A program made the translations under genes and the position numbers. A DNA stretch of 64,000 bases from Methylocapsa palsarum (lineage in GTDB: Bacteria > Pseudomonadota > Alphaproteobacteria > Rhizobiales > Beijerinckiaceae). Below are positions 1-8,868 of the stretch, in pieces. Position 1 is the first letter of the stretch; the number at the start of each line of letters is the position of its first letter. The stretch spans positions 496,001 through 560,000 of the forward strand of contig NZ_FOSN01000001.1 in assembly GCF_900114285.1 (NCBI RefSeq), written 5' to 3'. Below the pieces are notes generated by a model, which was not told where the DNA came from, searched no databases, and saw only the letters and a list, made by a program, of their open reading frames with translations.

Positions 1-10
1 GGCGCCAGCG

Positions 11-459
11 ATGATACGCCTCATCGCGACGGCCGTCTGGGTCTGCATCGTGACCGCCGCCTCGGCCTATGTGAGCGGGACATGGAGGCGAGGATCGGAC
101 GAATCTACAATCACTTCAAGTTCAGCTGCTGGGATAGGACGCAAGACAACGCCTCCCATAAACGTTCCTATTATCATCAACGGCGCGGTTGAGGGCTATG
201 TTACGGCGCAATTCGTTTACCTGGTGGACGTGAAGGCGCTTAAGCAGGTTTCGATCGAGCCCGACGCATTCGTCGCCGATGAAGCGTTTCGGATTTGTAT
301 TCCGAGCCATTTGATTTCGGCCACATCGAAAAATATGACTTGTCGGGACTGACCAGAAGTCTCGCCGATCGCGTCAACAGGCGGCTTGGCGACGACATCA
401 TCAAGGACGTGCTTGTGGGGGAATTCAACTACGTTCCAAAAGCCGAAATTTCGAAATGA
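11..459 (+). pseudogene. Frameshifted FliL-like conserved hypothetical protein
   Basis: An N-terminal membrane/signal segment (residues 2-20) is followed by a conserved-looking domain with the stretch NVPIIINGAVEGYVTAQFVY. The opening frame stops at 350-352. Between about 291 and 299 the protein-like reading moves to the -1 frame and continues as YSEPFDFGHIEKYDLSG through FNYVPKAEISK to a TGA at 457-459. Adding one T to the TTT near 294-296 would restore a single frame of about 149 codons. I read this as a broken gene or a sequencing error. The restored protein resembles small FliL-like envelope proteins of Rhizobiales, but I cannot name the family with confidence. Confidence 0.6.
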
Positions 460-621
460 CGGCGCACGCCGCGGCTGTGGCGTTTTTGGTGGACGCGCGG
501 CCGGGCGAAGGTCTTGGGTGATTGAATCCGAAGGTTTTGGGCGATTGAATGCGGCGGCGACAGTGGCGCCGCGACGCCTCGACGAAAGGCGCAATGTCTC
601 GACGAGAGTGAAGGAGTAGAT

Positions 622-1047
622 ATGTATCTCAACAGGCTTTCATGGGTGGGATTGATGATTGTGACTCTGGGCTGGACGATGCTCCTTTCAGCCCCAAGGC
701 TTGGGGAGCTGTTCGCTCTTTGGGGGCATCCAATGGAGGCGCCGTCGCGCTTCGACATGATTGCTCAGATCTTGATCTTGAGCGGGTTCGGGGCGGCGAT
801 CCTGGGGGTCTTGCAAACCGGCTTCGGCGCATTGAACAAATTTTTCGAAGCGGTGCTCGCCCGGACGACGCAATCATCCGGAAAAGCAGGGGATCAACCG
901 CTCGCGCGCCAAAGGCAGATCGTGGAGCGAGGCTGGGTCAAGGACCGCGCCTACGTTCTCTTCACGGACGGCGCCGTCGAGGTCGAGACCATGCTGGGGA
1001 GGCGTCATTTTCCCTCGCTCCAGGAAGCGAAGGAATTCATCGCGTGA
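622..1047 (+). CDS. Hypothetical two-helix membrane protein
   Basis: This 141-residue protein has two predicted membrane helices (about residues 5-25 and 48-68). A polar C-terminal domain follows (about 80-141) and ends in a compact segment, RAYVLFTDGAVEVETMLGRR. An AAGGAG ribosome site lies just upstream of the ATG. I do not recognise the family. It sits between two other small envelope-type hypotheticals on the same strand, so it may be co-transcribed with them. Confidence 0.6.
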   Translation: MYLNRLSWVGLMIVTLGWTMLLSAPRLGELFALWGHPMEAPSRFDMIAQILILSGFGAAILGVLQTGFGALNKFFEAVLARTTQSSGKAGDQPLARQRQIVERGWVKDRAYVLFTDGAVEVETMLGRRHFPSLQEAKEFIA

Positions 1048-1115
1048 TCATTTCGCTCTGATCAGGTCATTTCAAAACTGGCGTTGCACGGAACGCTTCA
1101 CGAGGTGGTCTCGAC

Positions 1116-1769
1116 ATGACGCGGAACAAAATGAAGAGTCGCTTGGCGTCGCGGATGATGGTCGAAGGGGCGGAGACGCGGCCGGGCGGCGTCCTTGGAG
1201 CGAAGAAGCGCCTGGGTCCAAGCAGAATGTTTTCCGCTGTCCGGACGATGAAGGAATGCGGCCCTGACGCGTCCGCCGATCGAGGGCTTGCCGCGGCAGG
1301 GGTGGGCGCGGCGATGGTGGCGGCAAGTTTTGCCGGCTATATGATCGCAACGGAAAGCGGCCCGGACAGCGTCAAGGCGGGGGAGCGCAGGATCCTTGGC
1401 GCCGCGCTCGCCAAACCACGGGACGCAATGCCGGACTTAAGTCGCACCGGCGGTGAAGCCGAGCCTTTCGATTTTGATGCGACGGGTTCGATCATTCGAG
1501 GGCGCGACGAGGCCGCGGTCGAAGCGAGGCGAGATATCCTGCCCGCCATCAAGGCCGACGGCGCCAAATCCAACCCGCCTGGCGTCGCGCCAAGCTATGT
1601 ATTGCGTTTCGTCCACAAGGGCGTCGCGATCGTGCAATCAGGAGGAAAGTCCTACGTCGTGGCTCCGGGCGCGTCGCTGCCTCAAGCGGGACGCGTTCTC
1701 TCGATCGACAAGCGCGCCGGCAGGTGGGTCGTCGTCGCCGAGGCCGGGTTGATCGTCGAGGCGCGCTGA
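1116..1769 (+). CDS. Hypothetical single-pass membrane protein
   Basis: The 217-residue product has a basic N-terminus and one hydrophobic segment at about residues 60-76. A disordered linker containing FDFDATGSI follows, and then a C-terminal beta-rich module (about 160-217) with VHKGVAIVQSGGKSYVV and a terminal VVVAEAGLIVEAR. The layout, a cytoplasmic tail, one helix and a small periplasmic domain, is common among uncharacterised Rhizobiales envelope proteins. No catalytic motif is visible. The start at 1116 is preceded by a weak GAGG; other ATG codons nearby cannot be excluded. Confidence 0.55.
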   Translation: MTRNKMKSRLASRMMVEGAETRPGGVLGAKKRLGPSRMFSAVRTMKECGPDASADRGLAAAGVGAAMVAASFAGYMIATESGPDSVKAGERRILGAALAKPRDAMPDLSRTGGEAEPFDFDATGSIIRGRDEAAVEARRDILPAIKADGAKSNPPGVAPSYVLRFVHKGVAIVQSGGKSYVVAPGASLPQAGRVLSIDKRAGRWVVVAEAGLIVEAR

Positions 1770-2058
1770 TCTTGCGTTGGGCCGCCGTCGATCATGTGAT
1801 CCGCGAAAGGCCGCTGTTTGGCTATTCCCCGGAAGGCGCGGCGGCGGGGCGAGGGGTAGGCGCCGTGATTTCGCTTCTTTGGGTCTATTGAGTTGCGCCG
1901 ATGCCTGCCGGCGAACGCTCGCGGCGGCGAGGCATTTTTCCTCTGGAGTCCAATCGATAAACCCGGTTAAAAGTCCAGCGCGAGACATCGCAGTCAGACG
2001 TTTCCGCAATCTGTGACTTATGCGGCGGACCGCCGTTCCGCCTTCAGGGAGAAAGCCG

Positions 2059-2466
2059 ATGCATATCAAGAAAGCGCTCAGCTTGGCCGACGCCAAGCAG
2101 ATCGCTGCCGCTTCCGAGGAGGAGGCGCGCAACAATCAGTGGAGCGTGACGATCGCCATTCTCGACGACGGCGGCAACCTTTTGTACCTGCAGCGGATGG
2201 ACGATGCTCCCGTGGGGTCGATCGTCGTCGCGCAGAAAAAGGCGCGCACCGCTTTCCTGTTCAAACGTTCGACCAAGAGTCTCGAGGAAGTCATCGCGGG
2301 AGGCCGATCGGCGATGCTGGCCCTGCCGGGAGCGACACCAATCGAAGGCGGTTTGCCGCTGCTGAACGATGGCCATATTGTTGGCTCGATCGGCGTTTCG
2401 GGGGTCCAGTCACCGCAGGATGCGCAAGTCGCGCGGGCGGGCGTCGATGTGGCGGCGAAGCTGTAG
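2059..2466 (+). CDS. GlcG/HbpS family heme-binding-type protein
   Basis: The 135-residue protein matches the HbpS/GlcG (former DUF336) fold: an N-terminal helix over residues 6-22, then the central VTIAILDDGGNLLYLQRMD strand and a C-terminal GGLPLLNDGHIVGSIGVSG segment typical of the family. Members are small cytosolic or secreted octamers that bind heme, cobalamin or other ligands; the function here is unknown. I chose the ATG at 2059 because GGGAGAAAG sits just before it. An upstream ATG at 2020 would add a 13-residue tail lacking family similarity. No glycolate genes flank it. Confidence 0.8.
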   Translation: MHIKKALSLADAKQIAAASEEEARNNQWSVTIAILDDGGNLLYLQRMDDAPVGSIVVAQKKARTAFLFKRSTKSLEEVIAGGRSAMLALPGATPIEGGLPLLNDGHIVGSIGVSGVQSPQDAQVARAGVDVAAKL

Positions 2467-2819
2467 AGGCTGTCGCCCGTCGCCGGCCATGAGTCGGGGG
2501 GATGCGCAAGCGTTCGGCTTCGTGGCGAGGCTCGGAGCGTGACGCAGAAAAAGACGGAACCCGGTTTTCGCGGCCGCCGTTTGCGCCTTCGGCTGTCGCG
2601 AAACAAGGATCAGAGTTCAGAAGGATCAGACTTCCGATGAATATCGGGACGGGCTTCATCTGAAGTCGTTCAGAGCTTTTGGACGGATTGATCCGGCGCG
2701 CCCTGAATCCGTCTAGCCGGAGCGCTTTCCGATCGCATGAAGTCATGCGATCGATCAGAAATCGCTCCAGAGTCAAAGACTATGCTCTATACGCCGCCTT
2801 TCGGGGTGGGGGCGCCGGA
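2467..2819. other. Intergenic region between convergent genes
   Basis: This stretch separates the HbpS-like gene from a minus-strand membrane protein. It holds one copy of the dispersed palindromic element (2719-2790). I see no convincing gene in the remainder. Confidence 0.5.
2719..2790 (+). repeat. Dispersed palindromic element, copy 1
   Basis: The copy starts GGAGCGCTTTCCGATCG and carries the inner hairpin GATCGCATGA/TCATGCGATC. It then continues with AGAAATCGCTCCAGAGTC and ends TATGCTCTA. The second hairpin module is shortened. It lies between convergent genes. Confidence 0.85.
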
Positions 2820-3083
2820 TCACGGAGGATCGCGCCGCAGCCACGTCATCGTAACGAACGCGCCGATCCAGGAGCCCATCGCGGCGAAAATCACGTAGAT
2901 CGCATGCTGCGTGTAGCTGATCACGGCGAAGGCGGAGAGCATATACCAGATCCCGCTCCAGTTCGCCGCCCAGAGCCGTTTTCTCGCCACAACAGCCGAT
3001 GTGAACATCACATAAGCCGCATCAGTCACGGCAGTGCAGGCCAGAACCCCGAAAGCCACCAGCGGATCAATCGTAAGGTTCAT
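2820..3083 (-). CDS. Small three-helix membrane protein, hypothetical
   Basis: The 87-residue product has about three hydrophobic helices (roughly 5-27, 44-62 and 63-80) and ends in a charged RRDPP tail. AGGGGA lies upstream of the ATG. It contains no enzymatic motif. The gene is isolated, convergent with the HbpS-like gene, and I do not recognise a named family. Confidence 0.6.
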   Translation of the reverse strand: MNLTIDPLVAFGVLACTAVTDAAYVMFTSAVVARKRLWAANWSGIWYMLSAFAVISYTQHAIYVIFAAMGSWIGAFVTMTWLRRDPP

Positions 3084-3216
3084 TTCATTTCCCCTGACGA
3101 TTCGTCAGCGTTTTAGCATAGCATTGTATGGGAATGAGCGTAAGCCGCGCAATTCAAGCGGCCTCGCATGTCCCGCGCGGGAAGGCGGCAACGAGCCGAT
3201 ATCGTCGGCGGCCGTT

Positions 3217-3957
3217 TTATTCGTAAGAAATGATTTCCCGCTCACCCCGGATCACCGGGCCTAACCGACCGTTGCCATCGGTTTTCCGGTTCGCGCCCGA
3301 GCGGGCGCGGCTTCTCAAAAAGGGTTTCGCGGAAAGACCGGCGGCGCCTCTGACGGCGCTATTTCCGGACAGCGCCGAGCGATGGGCCGGAAGTTCGACG
3401 TCGCGACGGGCGCCGGCGATTCTGGCGACGCTCCTTCTGTCGTTGATATCCTCAACGAAGGCCGGCGCAGCGAAGAAAGCCGCCCATGCGGCCCAGGCGT
3501 CGAGACTGAACGGGCGGTCACGCGATTCTTTCAAGGGGACGCAGAGTTCCGGATCGGGGTGGACGAGCCGGATGCGGTAGAGCGCGCCCTCGGGATGTTT
3601 GTTTTCCGCGATGGCGACGCCGTCGTAATGAACGATCGGAACCGACAAATGCATTCTCATGCCGTTGACGCGGCGGCTGATGATCACGAAATCCGGATCG
3701 AGGACCAAAGTCCACCGCCCGCCGTCGGCGCGCGCGTCGTGAGCGACGCGGGCCGAGAGCATTCGCGGGCTTTTGTCTTCGGACGGGGCTTGATGCATTT
3801 TGGCCTGATCCCTGGCTTGCCGGATGACGGTTCGACGTTGGCCCGCAGTCTCAGTCGGAGGATGATCGATTTTGCTAATTTCTCTGGTCAATGAAGTGTA
3901 AACTTGGGCGTCGTTGCAGATTTGCATCGCTGCGCGTTTGCGGCCCCCAAGGCCCAA
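3217..3957 (-). CDS. Conserved Rhizobiales protein of unknown function (possibly DUF6101)
   Basis: The product is up to 246 residues. The core (about 75-175) has alternating strands, WTLVLDPDFVIISRRVNGMRM and GALYRIRLVHPDPELCVPL, followed by an Ala/Trp-rich helix. The C-terminal 40 residues are Arg-rich and look disordered (RSRARSGANRKTDGNGR). It resembles a family common in Rhizobiales that I believe is DUF6101; that name is from memory and not certain. The start is uncertain: ATG codons at residues 1, 11 and 54 are all possible. It is divergent from the CysQ-like gene. Confidence 0.55.
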   Translation of the reverse strand: MGLGGRKRAAMQICNDAQVYTSLTREISKIDHPPTETAGQRRTVIRQARDQAKMHQAPSEDKSPRMLSARVAHDARADGGRWTLVLDPDFVIISRRVNGMRMHLSVPIVHYDGVAIAENKHPEGALYRIRLVHPDPELCVPLKESRDRPFSLDAWAAWAAFFAAPAFVEDINDRRSVARIAGARRDVELPAHRSALSGNSAVRGAAGLSAKPFLRSRARSGANRKTDGNGRLGPVIRGEREIISYE

Positions 3958-4058
3958 TCCTTGCTGGAAAAGGCGGGCTGGCGTCGCTATTTCCGCAGAA
4001 CTCCCTTATGCTGCGCCGCATCCTTAAGGTCTGGGCGCCATTCCCGTTTGGCTGGAAA

Positions 4059-4889
4059 ATGAACGCATTGGTTTCGATCTCGTCATCTGGCGCTCTTGCC
4101 GCCTCGATTGTGGACGCCGCGCAAACCGCGGGAGACATGGCTCTCGATTTTTTTCGGCCTGGCGGAAAAACAAGCGCGACGATTTTCCACAAGCAAGGCG
4201 GCTCGCCTGTCACCGAGGCGGACTATCTGGTGGACCGGTTTCTCAAGGAACGTCTCGAAAGTCTTTGTCCTGACGCCGCATGGCTCTCCGAAGAATCGGA
4301 AGACACGGCGGCGCGTCTTGAGAACGATCTCGTTCTCGTCGTCGATCCGATCGACGGCACGCGAGGGTTTCTGAATGGCCACCGGACCTGGGCGGTTTCG
4401 ATTGCGCTCGTCAAGGACGGGAGGCCTTTGATCGGGGTCGTTCACGCTCCGGCTCTCGCCGAAACCTATGTCGCCACTCATCTTGGAGGCGCGCGGCTCA
4501 ATGGCGCGTTGATGGAAGTGTCTCGGCTTGGCGCCTTACAGGAAGGCGCGAAGGTCGCCGCGCCCGCTTCTTTTGCGGCCGAACTGCGCCGCTGCGGTCT
4601 GCAGTTCGATCTGCAGCCGCGGATTCCCTCTCTCGCGATGCGCATCGCCTTCGTCGCTTCGGGCGCCCTCGACGCGGGGTTCGCGTCCGAGAACGCCCAC
4701 GATTGGGACATCGCGGCCGCCGATCTCATTCTTCAGGAGGCCGGGGGGCGGTTGGCGGGCCTCGACGGGCGTGCGATCGTTTATAACCGCAAGGAGACCC
4801 GTCACGGCGTCCTTACGGCGGCTCCCCGGCAGATACACGCCGAGGTCAACGCCGCCGCCCGCTGTGTTAAAGGCGCGCCTCTTGCTTGA
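4059..4889 (+). CDS. cysQ: 3'(2'),5'-bisphosphate nucleotidase / inositol monophosphatase family (CysQ-like)
   Basis: The 276-residue protein has the full Mg-dependent phosphatase signature: an EES segment (about residues 78-80), DPIDGT at 96-101, and WDIAAADLILQEAGG from about 216. Family members remove the 3'-phosphate from PAP(S) or dephosphorylate inositol phosphates, and the sequence alone does not settle the substrate. The ATG at 4059 gives the usual family length; the frame is open upstream to 3891, but that extension looks non-coding. A palindromic element lies shortly downstream. Confidence 0.8.
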   Translation: MNALVSISSSGALAASIVDAAQTAGDMALDFFRPGGKTSATIFHKQGGSPVTEADYLVDRFLKERLESLCPDAAWLSEESEDTAARLENDLVLVVDPIDGTRGFLNGHRTWAVSIALVKDGRPLIGVVHAPALAETYVATHLGGARLNGALMEVSRLGALQEGAKVAAPASFAAELRRCGLQFDLQPRIPSLAMRIAFVASGALDAGFASENAHDWDIAAADLILQEAGGRLAGLDGRAIVYNRKETRHGVLTAAPRQIHAEVNAAARCVKGAPLA

Positions 4890-4918
4890 GTCACGGCGCA
4901 TATTCTAAAGCTTGCGCT

Positions 4919-4985
4919 GGAGCGCTTTCCGATCGCATGAAGTCATGCGATCGATCAGAAATCGCTCCAGCATCATATGCTCTAG
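4919..4985 (+). repeat. Dispersed palindromic element, copy 2
   Basis: The hairpin-1 module is intact (GGAGCGCTTTCCGATCG through AAATCGCTCCAG). The second module is cut to a short CATATGCTCTAG end. It lies 30 bp after the CysQ-like gene in the forward orientation. Confidence 0.85.
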
Positions 4986-5027
4986 TCCGCGGGCCATAAG
5001 GCCTTTCAAACTTTCGGAAGGAAATCC

Positions 5028-5264
5028 ATGACCACCGACGGCAAGCAGCTTCACCATTTTGTTTTCGGAGGGGAACTCAAGGATCTGGACGGAACCGAAT
5101 TTCGCGATCTGAACAAAATAGATTTCGTCGGAATCTTTCCCGATTACCAGTCGGCGGTGACGGCATGGAGAAGCAAAGCGCAGGCGACCGTCGATAACGC
5201 CCATATGCGCTATTTCGTGGTTCATCTCCACCGGCTGCTCGATCCGGGCAAGGAGCCGAAATAA
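5028..5264 (+). CDS. DUF4170-type small protein
   Basis: This 78-residue cytosolic protein has the pattern HHFVFGGELKDLDGTEF followed by IDFVGIFPDYQSAVTAWRSKAQATVDNA and a C-terminal YFVVHLHRLL. This matches the small alphaproteobacterial family I know as DUF4170, often found near phosphatase or envelope genes; its function is unknown. GGAAGG precedes the ATG. It is convergent with the N-formylglutamate amidohydrolase gene. Confidence 0.7.
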   Translation: MTTDGKQLHHFVFGGELKDLDGTEFRDLNKIDFVGIFPDYQSAVTAWRSKAQATVDNAHMRYFVVHLHRLLDPGKEPK

Positions 5265-5275
5265 AGGGCGACGAT

Positions 5276-6265
5276 TTATTCGGCGGCGGCGCGGGGCGTC
5301 TCGCGCCGGGTGGTGATTGCCGCCGCCAGCATGGCGCCGACTTTGGCGAGAGCCGCGCGGATTTCATCGAACCGAGCGGATTTCACGACGTTCTGCTCGT
5401 CCATATAAAGCGCCCGGCAGACTTCGATCTGGATCGCATGGCAGTTTGCGGCCGGATCGCCATAATACTCGGTGATGAAGCCGCCGGCGTAAGGCTTGTT
5501 GCGTTTGACCGCATAGCCGAGGCGGCGAAGTTCATTTTCCACGACGCTGATTAATTCCGGAGCGCAACTGGTTCCGTGCCTGTCGCCGATCACGAAATCG
5601 GCTTTTGACGGCGGATCAGATGGACGCAAGGAATAGATCGGAAGAAAATTCAAAGGTGAGGGAGAAACCGCACCCGACGGCATCGAATGGCAATCGACCA
5701 ATACGGCGAGGCCGAAGATTTCCTTGGTCCGGGCGAGGAGATCCCGCAGTCGGCTGTGATAGGGTTTGTAAAGGAGGTCGATCCGGCGCAACCCCTCTTC
5801 GACGGGCAGGCGCCCGGCATAAATCTCTTGCGCCTGGCCGACGACGCGGGGGATCGTGCCAAGCCCCCCCGCGACGCGCAGAGAGCGCGTGTTGGCGAAC
5901 GTCGGGAGGCGGCCATCAAAAAGGCGGGGGTCGAGTTCGTAGGGTTCGCGGTTGAGATCGAGATAGGAACGCGGAAACCTGGCCCGCAGGAGCGGGGCGC
6001 CGAGTTCGCAGACCCCGCTGAACAATTCGTCGACAAAGGCGTCCTCGGATCGGCGAAGCGCCATCAGATCGAGCCGGCATGTCTCCAGGAACCGGCGCGG
6101 GTACACGGAGCCGGAATGAGGCGACGAAAGCACGAGGGGACAGAGCGCGGGGTCCGGGCCCAGACTGTCGAAGGGCGGTTCAAGCTCCGGTTCGCGCGCG
6201 CTGGAGTCGAGGTCCTTGGCGCCGGGTTTCGCCTCGGCCATCCTGGCGGGCGGCTCCGAAGTCAT
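5276..6265 (-). CDS. N-formylglutamate amidohydrolase
   Basis: The 329-residue enzyme contains the family hallmarks: VLSSPHSGSVYP near the N-terminus, the SYLDLNREPYELDPRLF segment, VDCHSMPS in the middle and a C-terminal HAIQIEVCRALYMDE. Family members hydrolyse N-formylglutamate to glutamate and formate, the last step of one histidine-degradation route, and the fold resembles zinc carboxypeptidases. I chose the ATG at 6265 because GGAG lies about 6 nt upstream; the frame is open to 6352. It is divergent from cpdR, an arrangement I recall from other Rhizobiales. Confidence 0.85.
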   Translation of the reverse strand: MTSEPPARMAEAKPGAKDLDSSAREPELEPPFDSLGPDPALCPLVLSSPHSGSVYPRRFLETCRLDLMALRRSEDAFVDELFSGVCELGAPLLRARFPRSYLDLNREPYELDPRLFDGRLPTFANTRSLRVAGGLGTIPRVVGQAQEIYAGRLPVEEGLRRIDLLYKPYHSRLRDLLARTKEIFGLAVLVDCHSMPSGAVSPSPLNFLPIYSLRPSDPPSKADFVIGDRHGTSCAPELISVVENELRRLGYAVKRNKPYAGGFITEYYGDPAANCHAIQIEVCRALYMDEQNVVKSARFDEIRAALAKVGAMLAAAITTRRETPRAAAE

Positions 6266-6554
6266 CGATTCTCCTTTTCCAACCCTGGGTTCAAGCCGAG
6301 CTTCTTGCGGGTTAATCGATCCAATGTGCCAACGCCATGGCCGCATGTCCATGGAAATCCGGGCGCGCGCCGCCAGTTTGGAGTAATCGGCCAGGCGCTC
6401 TGATCAAGCCGAGGTTTCATCAAGCCGAGCGCCCTGGTCGGGCTGGATGAACGCCGGCTTGAAATTTAAAGTTCAGATAGATACGGCGGAAGCCGGGATT
6501 TTCACTGGATTTTTACCCGATTGACCTTTTGATGCTCTCATCGCGAGGGGCGCC

Positions 6555-6953
6555 ATGAACGACATGAACATTCCGAAACAGTCCAAACTTCTTCTCGGCA
6601 AGATCTTGCTGGCCGAGGACGATGACGACATGCGCCGCTTTCTCGGCAAGGCTCTTCAGACCGCCGGTTTTGACGTCGCCTCGTTCGACAATGGCCTGTC
6701 CGCCTACAACCGGCTACGCGAGGAGCCGTTTGAGCTGCTGCTGACGGACATCGTGATGCCGGAGATGGACGGGATCGAACTCGCCCGCCGGGCGACCGAA
6801 CTTGATCCCGACATCAAGGTGATGTTCATCACCGGCTTCGCCGCCGTGGCGCTGAACCCGGACAATAACGCGCCGAAACAGGCGAAGATCCTTTCGAAAC
6901 CCTTTCATCTGAAGGATCTCGTCAACGAGGTTCAACGCATTCTGACCGTCTGA
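6555..6953 (+). CDS. cpdR: Cell-cycle response regulator CpdR
   Basis: This is a 132-residue single receiver domain without an output domain. The acidic pocket is EDDDD (residues 21-25), the phospho-acceptor is Asp65 (LLTDIVMPEMDG), and KPF is at 115-117. The block FITGFAAVALNPDN is characteristic of CpdR. In Caulobacter and Sinorhizobium, unphosphorylated CpdR primes ClpXP for degradation of cell-cycle regulators and is controlled by the CckA-ChpT phosphorelay. The N-terminus is about 14 residues longer than the core; a second ATG lies at codon 4. Confidence 0.92.
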   Translation: MNDMNIPKQSKLLLGKILLAEDDDDMRRFLGKALQTAGFDVASFDNGLSAYNRLREEPFELLLTDIVMPEMDGIELARRATELDPDIKVMFITGFAAVALNPDNNAPKQAKILSKPFHLKDLVNEVQRILTV

Positions 6954-6997
6954 CCCCGAAGGTCGCCCTCGGTTCGCCCAGCTGGTAGGATGTTCCC

Positions 6998-8203
6998 ATG
7001 AAACGAGCCGCGGCAATGCCCATCGGGGCAAGACTGACGCTCTGCGCCGCGCTTTCCGGCATGCTCGCCGTCAGCGCGGCTCGCGCGGGATCCTTTGAGG
7101 AATGCATCGCGGGACTGCGAGGCCCGGCGCTCGCCTCGGGCGTCGACGGCGCGACCTTCGATAAAATGACGCGCGGCCTGACGCCCAACCCTGATATTTT
7201 CGAATTCGCCAAGGCCCAGCCCGAATTCAAGACGCCGATCTGGGATTACCTCGCCGGCCTCGTCGATGAGGAACGCGTCGCCGACGGGCGGGCCATGATG
7301 AACCGCTACGGTCAGGCGCTGGCCTCGGCCCAGAGCCGGTTCGGCGTCGACCAGGCGACCATCGCCGCGGTGTGGGGGGTCGAATCGGATTTCGGCCGCA
7401 GCTTCGGCAACCGCCCCATCGTGCAATCGCTGGCGACGCTTTCCTGCGGCGGGAGCCGGCAGGCCTATTTCCGCACCGAATTCTTCGCCGCCCTCAAGAT
7501 CATCCAGCACGGCGACATCGACCCCAACCAATTCGTCGGCTCCTGGGCGGGCGCTTTCGGCCACACCCAGTTCATGCCGTCGACTTTCCTGCGCACGGCG
7601 GTCGACGGCGACGGCGACGGGCGCAAGGATCTCGTCAATTCGGTTCCCGACGCGTTGGCCTCGACCGCCAATTATCTTCGCAAGGCGGGCTGGGTCACCG
7701 GCGTCGAATGGGGTTTCGAGGTCAGGCTGCCGGGCAATTATTCAGGGCCGTCGGGGCGCGGCCGCAAGGAGCCTATGTCGGCATGGGCGGCGAGGGGGCT
7801 GACCCGCGTCGACGGTTCGCCGCTTGGCGGCGGCCCTAATTCCGGTCTTCTGCTACCCGCCGGCCCCTCCGGTCCCGCCTTTCTCGTCTCGCGTAATTTC
7901 GATGCGATCTATTCCTATAATGCGGCCGAATCCTACGCCCTCGCCATCGCGTTGCTGTCGGATCGGCTGCGCGGGCGCCACGGCCTTGTCGGCGCATGGC
8001 CGACCAACGACCTGGGGCTTTCGCGCGCCGAACGGCGCGAACTGCAGACGCTGCTCATGCGCAAGGGCTACGATCTCGACGGCAAGGCCGACGGCGTGAT
8101 CGGAACCAAGACCAAGCAGGCGATCTCGGATTTCCAGGCCAGGGCGGGGCTGACGCCCAACGGGCGAGCCTCGACCTCGGTGCTCTCCGCGTTGCGGCGG
8201 TAG
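6998..8203 (+). CDS. Lytic murein transglycosylase (MltB type) with C-terminal peptidoglycan-binding domain
   Basis: A signal peptide (about 1-30) is followed by a MltB-like slt domain. It has the catalytic Glu129 in WGVESDFG and the motif AFGHTQFMPSTF with DGDGDGR after it. The C-terminal 60 residues form a PG_binding_1 module (LQTLLMRKGYDLDGKADGVIG). The enzyme cleaves the MurNAc-GlcNAc bond to form 1,6-anhydro-MurNAc in the periplasm. The 401-residue length is typical. The stop TAG at 8201-8203 coincides with the start of a palindromic element. Confidence 0.9.
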   Translation: MKRAAAMPIGARLTLCAALSGMLAVSAARAGSFEECIAGLRGPALASGVDGATFDKMTRGLTPNPDIFEFAKAQPEFKTPIWDYLAGLVDEERVADGRAMMNRYGQALASAQSRFGVDQATIAAVWGVESDFGRSFGNRPIVQSLATLSCGGSRQAYFRTEFFAALKIIQHGDIDPNQFVGSWAGAFGHTQFMPSTFLRTAVDGDGDGRKDLVNSVPDALASTANYLRKAGWVTGVEWGFEVRLPGNYSGPSGRGRKEPMSAWAARGLTRVDGSPLGGGPNSGLLLPAGPSGPAFLVSRNFDAIYSYNAAESYALAIALLSDRLRGRHGLVGAWPTNDLGLSRAERRELQTLLMRKGYDLDGKADGVIGTKTKQAISDFQARAGLTPNGRASTSVLSALRR

Positions 8204-8251
8204 AACGCTTTCCGATCGCATGGAGTCATGCGATCGATCGGGTCATGCTCC
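8201..8251 (+). repeat. Dispersed palindromic element, copy 3
   Basis: The sequence TAGAACGCTTTCCGATCG is followed by the GCATGGAGTCATGC hairpin and a degenerate end GGGTCATGCTCCGG. The TAG doubles as the stop of the transglycosylase gene. It lies between convergent genes. Confidence 0.75.
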
Positions 8252-8256
8252 GGGCT

Positions 8257-8868
8257 TCAGATCACGTAAATCCTGTCCGGCAGCTGATCCTCGTCGCCCT
8301 CGACGGGCGGAAAATGCTCGGCCAGCACCTCTCCGCATCTTTCGACCGCGACGACGAACCCGTCCGCGATCTCGCCGAAGACGATGCGCTCCAGAAGAGC
8401 GTCGACGGCGGCCTGCCAGACCGCTCGATCGACCTTCGAGGCGATCCCGTCGTCGGCGACGATCCGGGCGTAATGCTCGGCCAGCGAAACGAAGATCAAT
8501 ATTCCCGCACGGTTTGCCTTGCGGGACATGCCGCGGATCATGAATTGCTCCAACGCGGCTTCATGCGCCTCTGACCTCTGCACCCGGCGCGGCACCACGA
8601 ATCGCCGCAGTGAGCCTGCCGAAAAAAGCAGGAACAGCGCGGCGAAGACCGCCAGCTGGATCAGAAGAATCCGGTGCGTCGAGAGGTGCGTCGCCGCCAC
8701 GAGCAGCCAGGGCGAGACAAGGGCGCCGAGCGCGGAGGCGGCGAGCGCATAGCTCGCGTAATTGGACGACGCCCGCGCCAGAACGCAGACGATCTCGCCG
8801 GACGTCCTGGTCTCGGCGGCCTTGATGGCGTCGCCGATCCGATGCTGTTCTTCCGCCGAGAGAATCAT
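8257..8868 (-). CDS. TPM-domain membrane protein
   Basis: The 203-residue product carries a TPM-type domain split around two membrane helices (about residues 37-55 and 60-80). The N-terminal segment is AIKAAETRTSGEIVCVL, and the C-terminal half has ILIFVSLAEHYARIVADDGIASKVD. I chose the ATG at 8868 because GGAGG lies 6 nt upstream and the ATG overlaps the stop of the preceding TPM gene (ATGA), indicating translational coupling; an ATG at 8874 is too close to the GGAGG. TPM proteins often accompany LemA; their biochemical role is poorly known. Confidence 0.8.
   Translation of the reverse strand: MILSAEEQHRIGDAIKAAETRTSGEIVCVLARASSNYASYALAASALGALVSPWLLVAATHLSTHRILLIQLAVFAALFLLFSAGSLRRFVVPRRVQRSEAHEAALEQFMIRGMSRKANRAGILIFVSLAEHYARIVADDGIASKVDRAVWQAAVDALLERIVFGEIADGFVVAVERCGEVLAEHFPPVEGDEDQLPDRIYVI

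Noticed and set aside
285-305. Programmed -1 frameshift in the first gene
   Set aside because: The site lacks a slippery X-XXY-YYZ heptamer, and no stimulatory structure is evident; a mutation or sequencing error is simpler.
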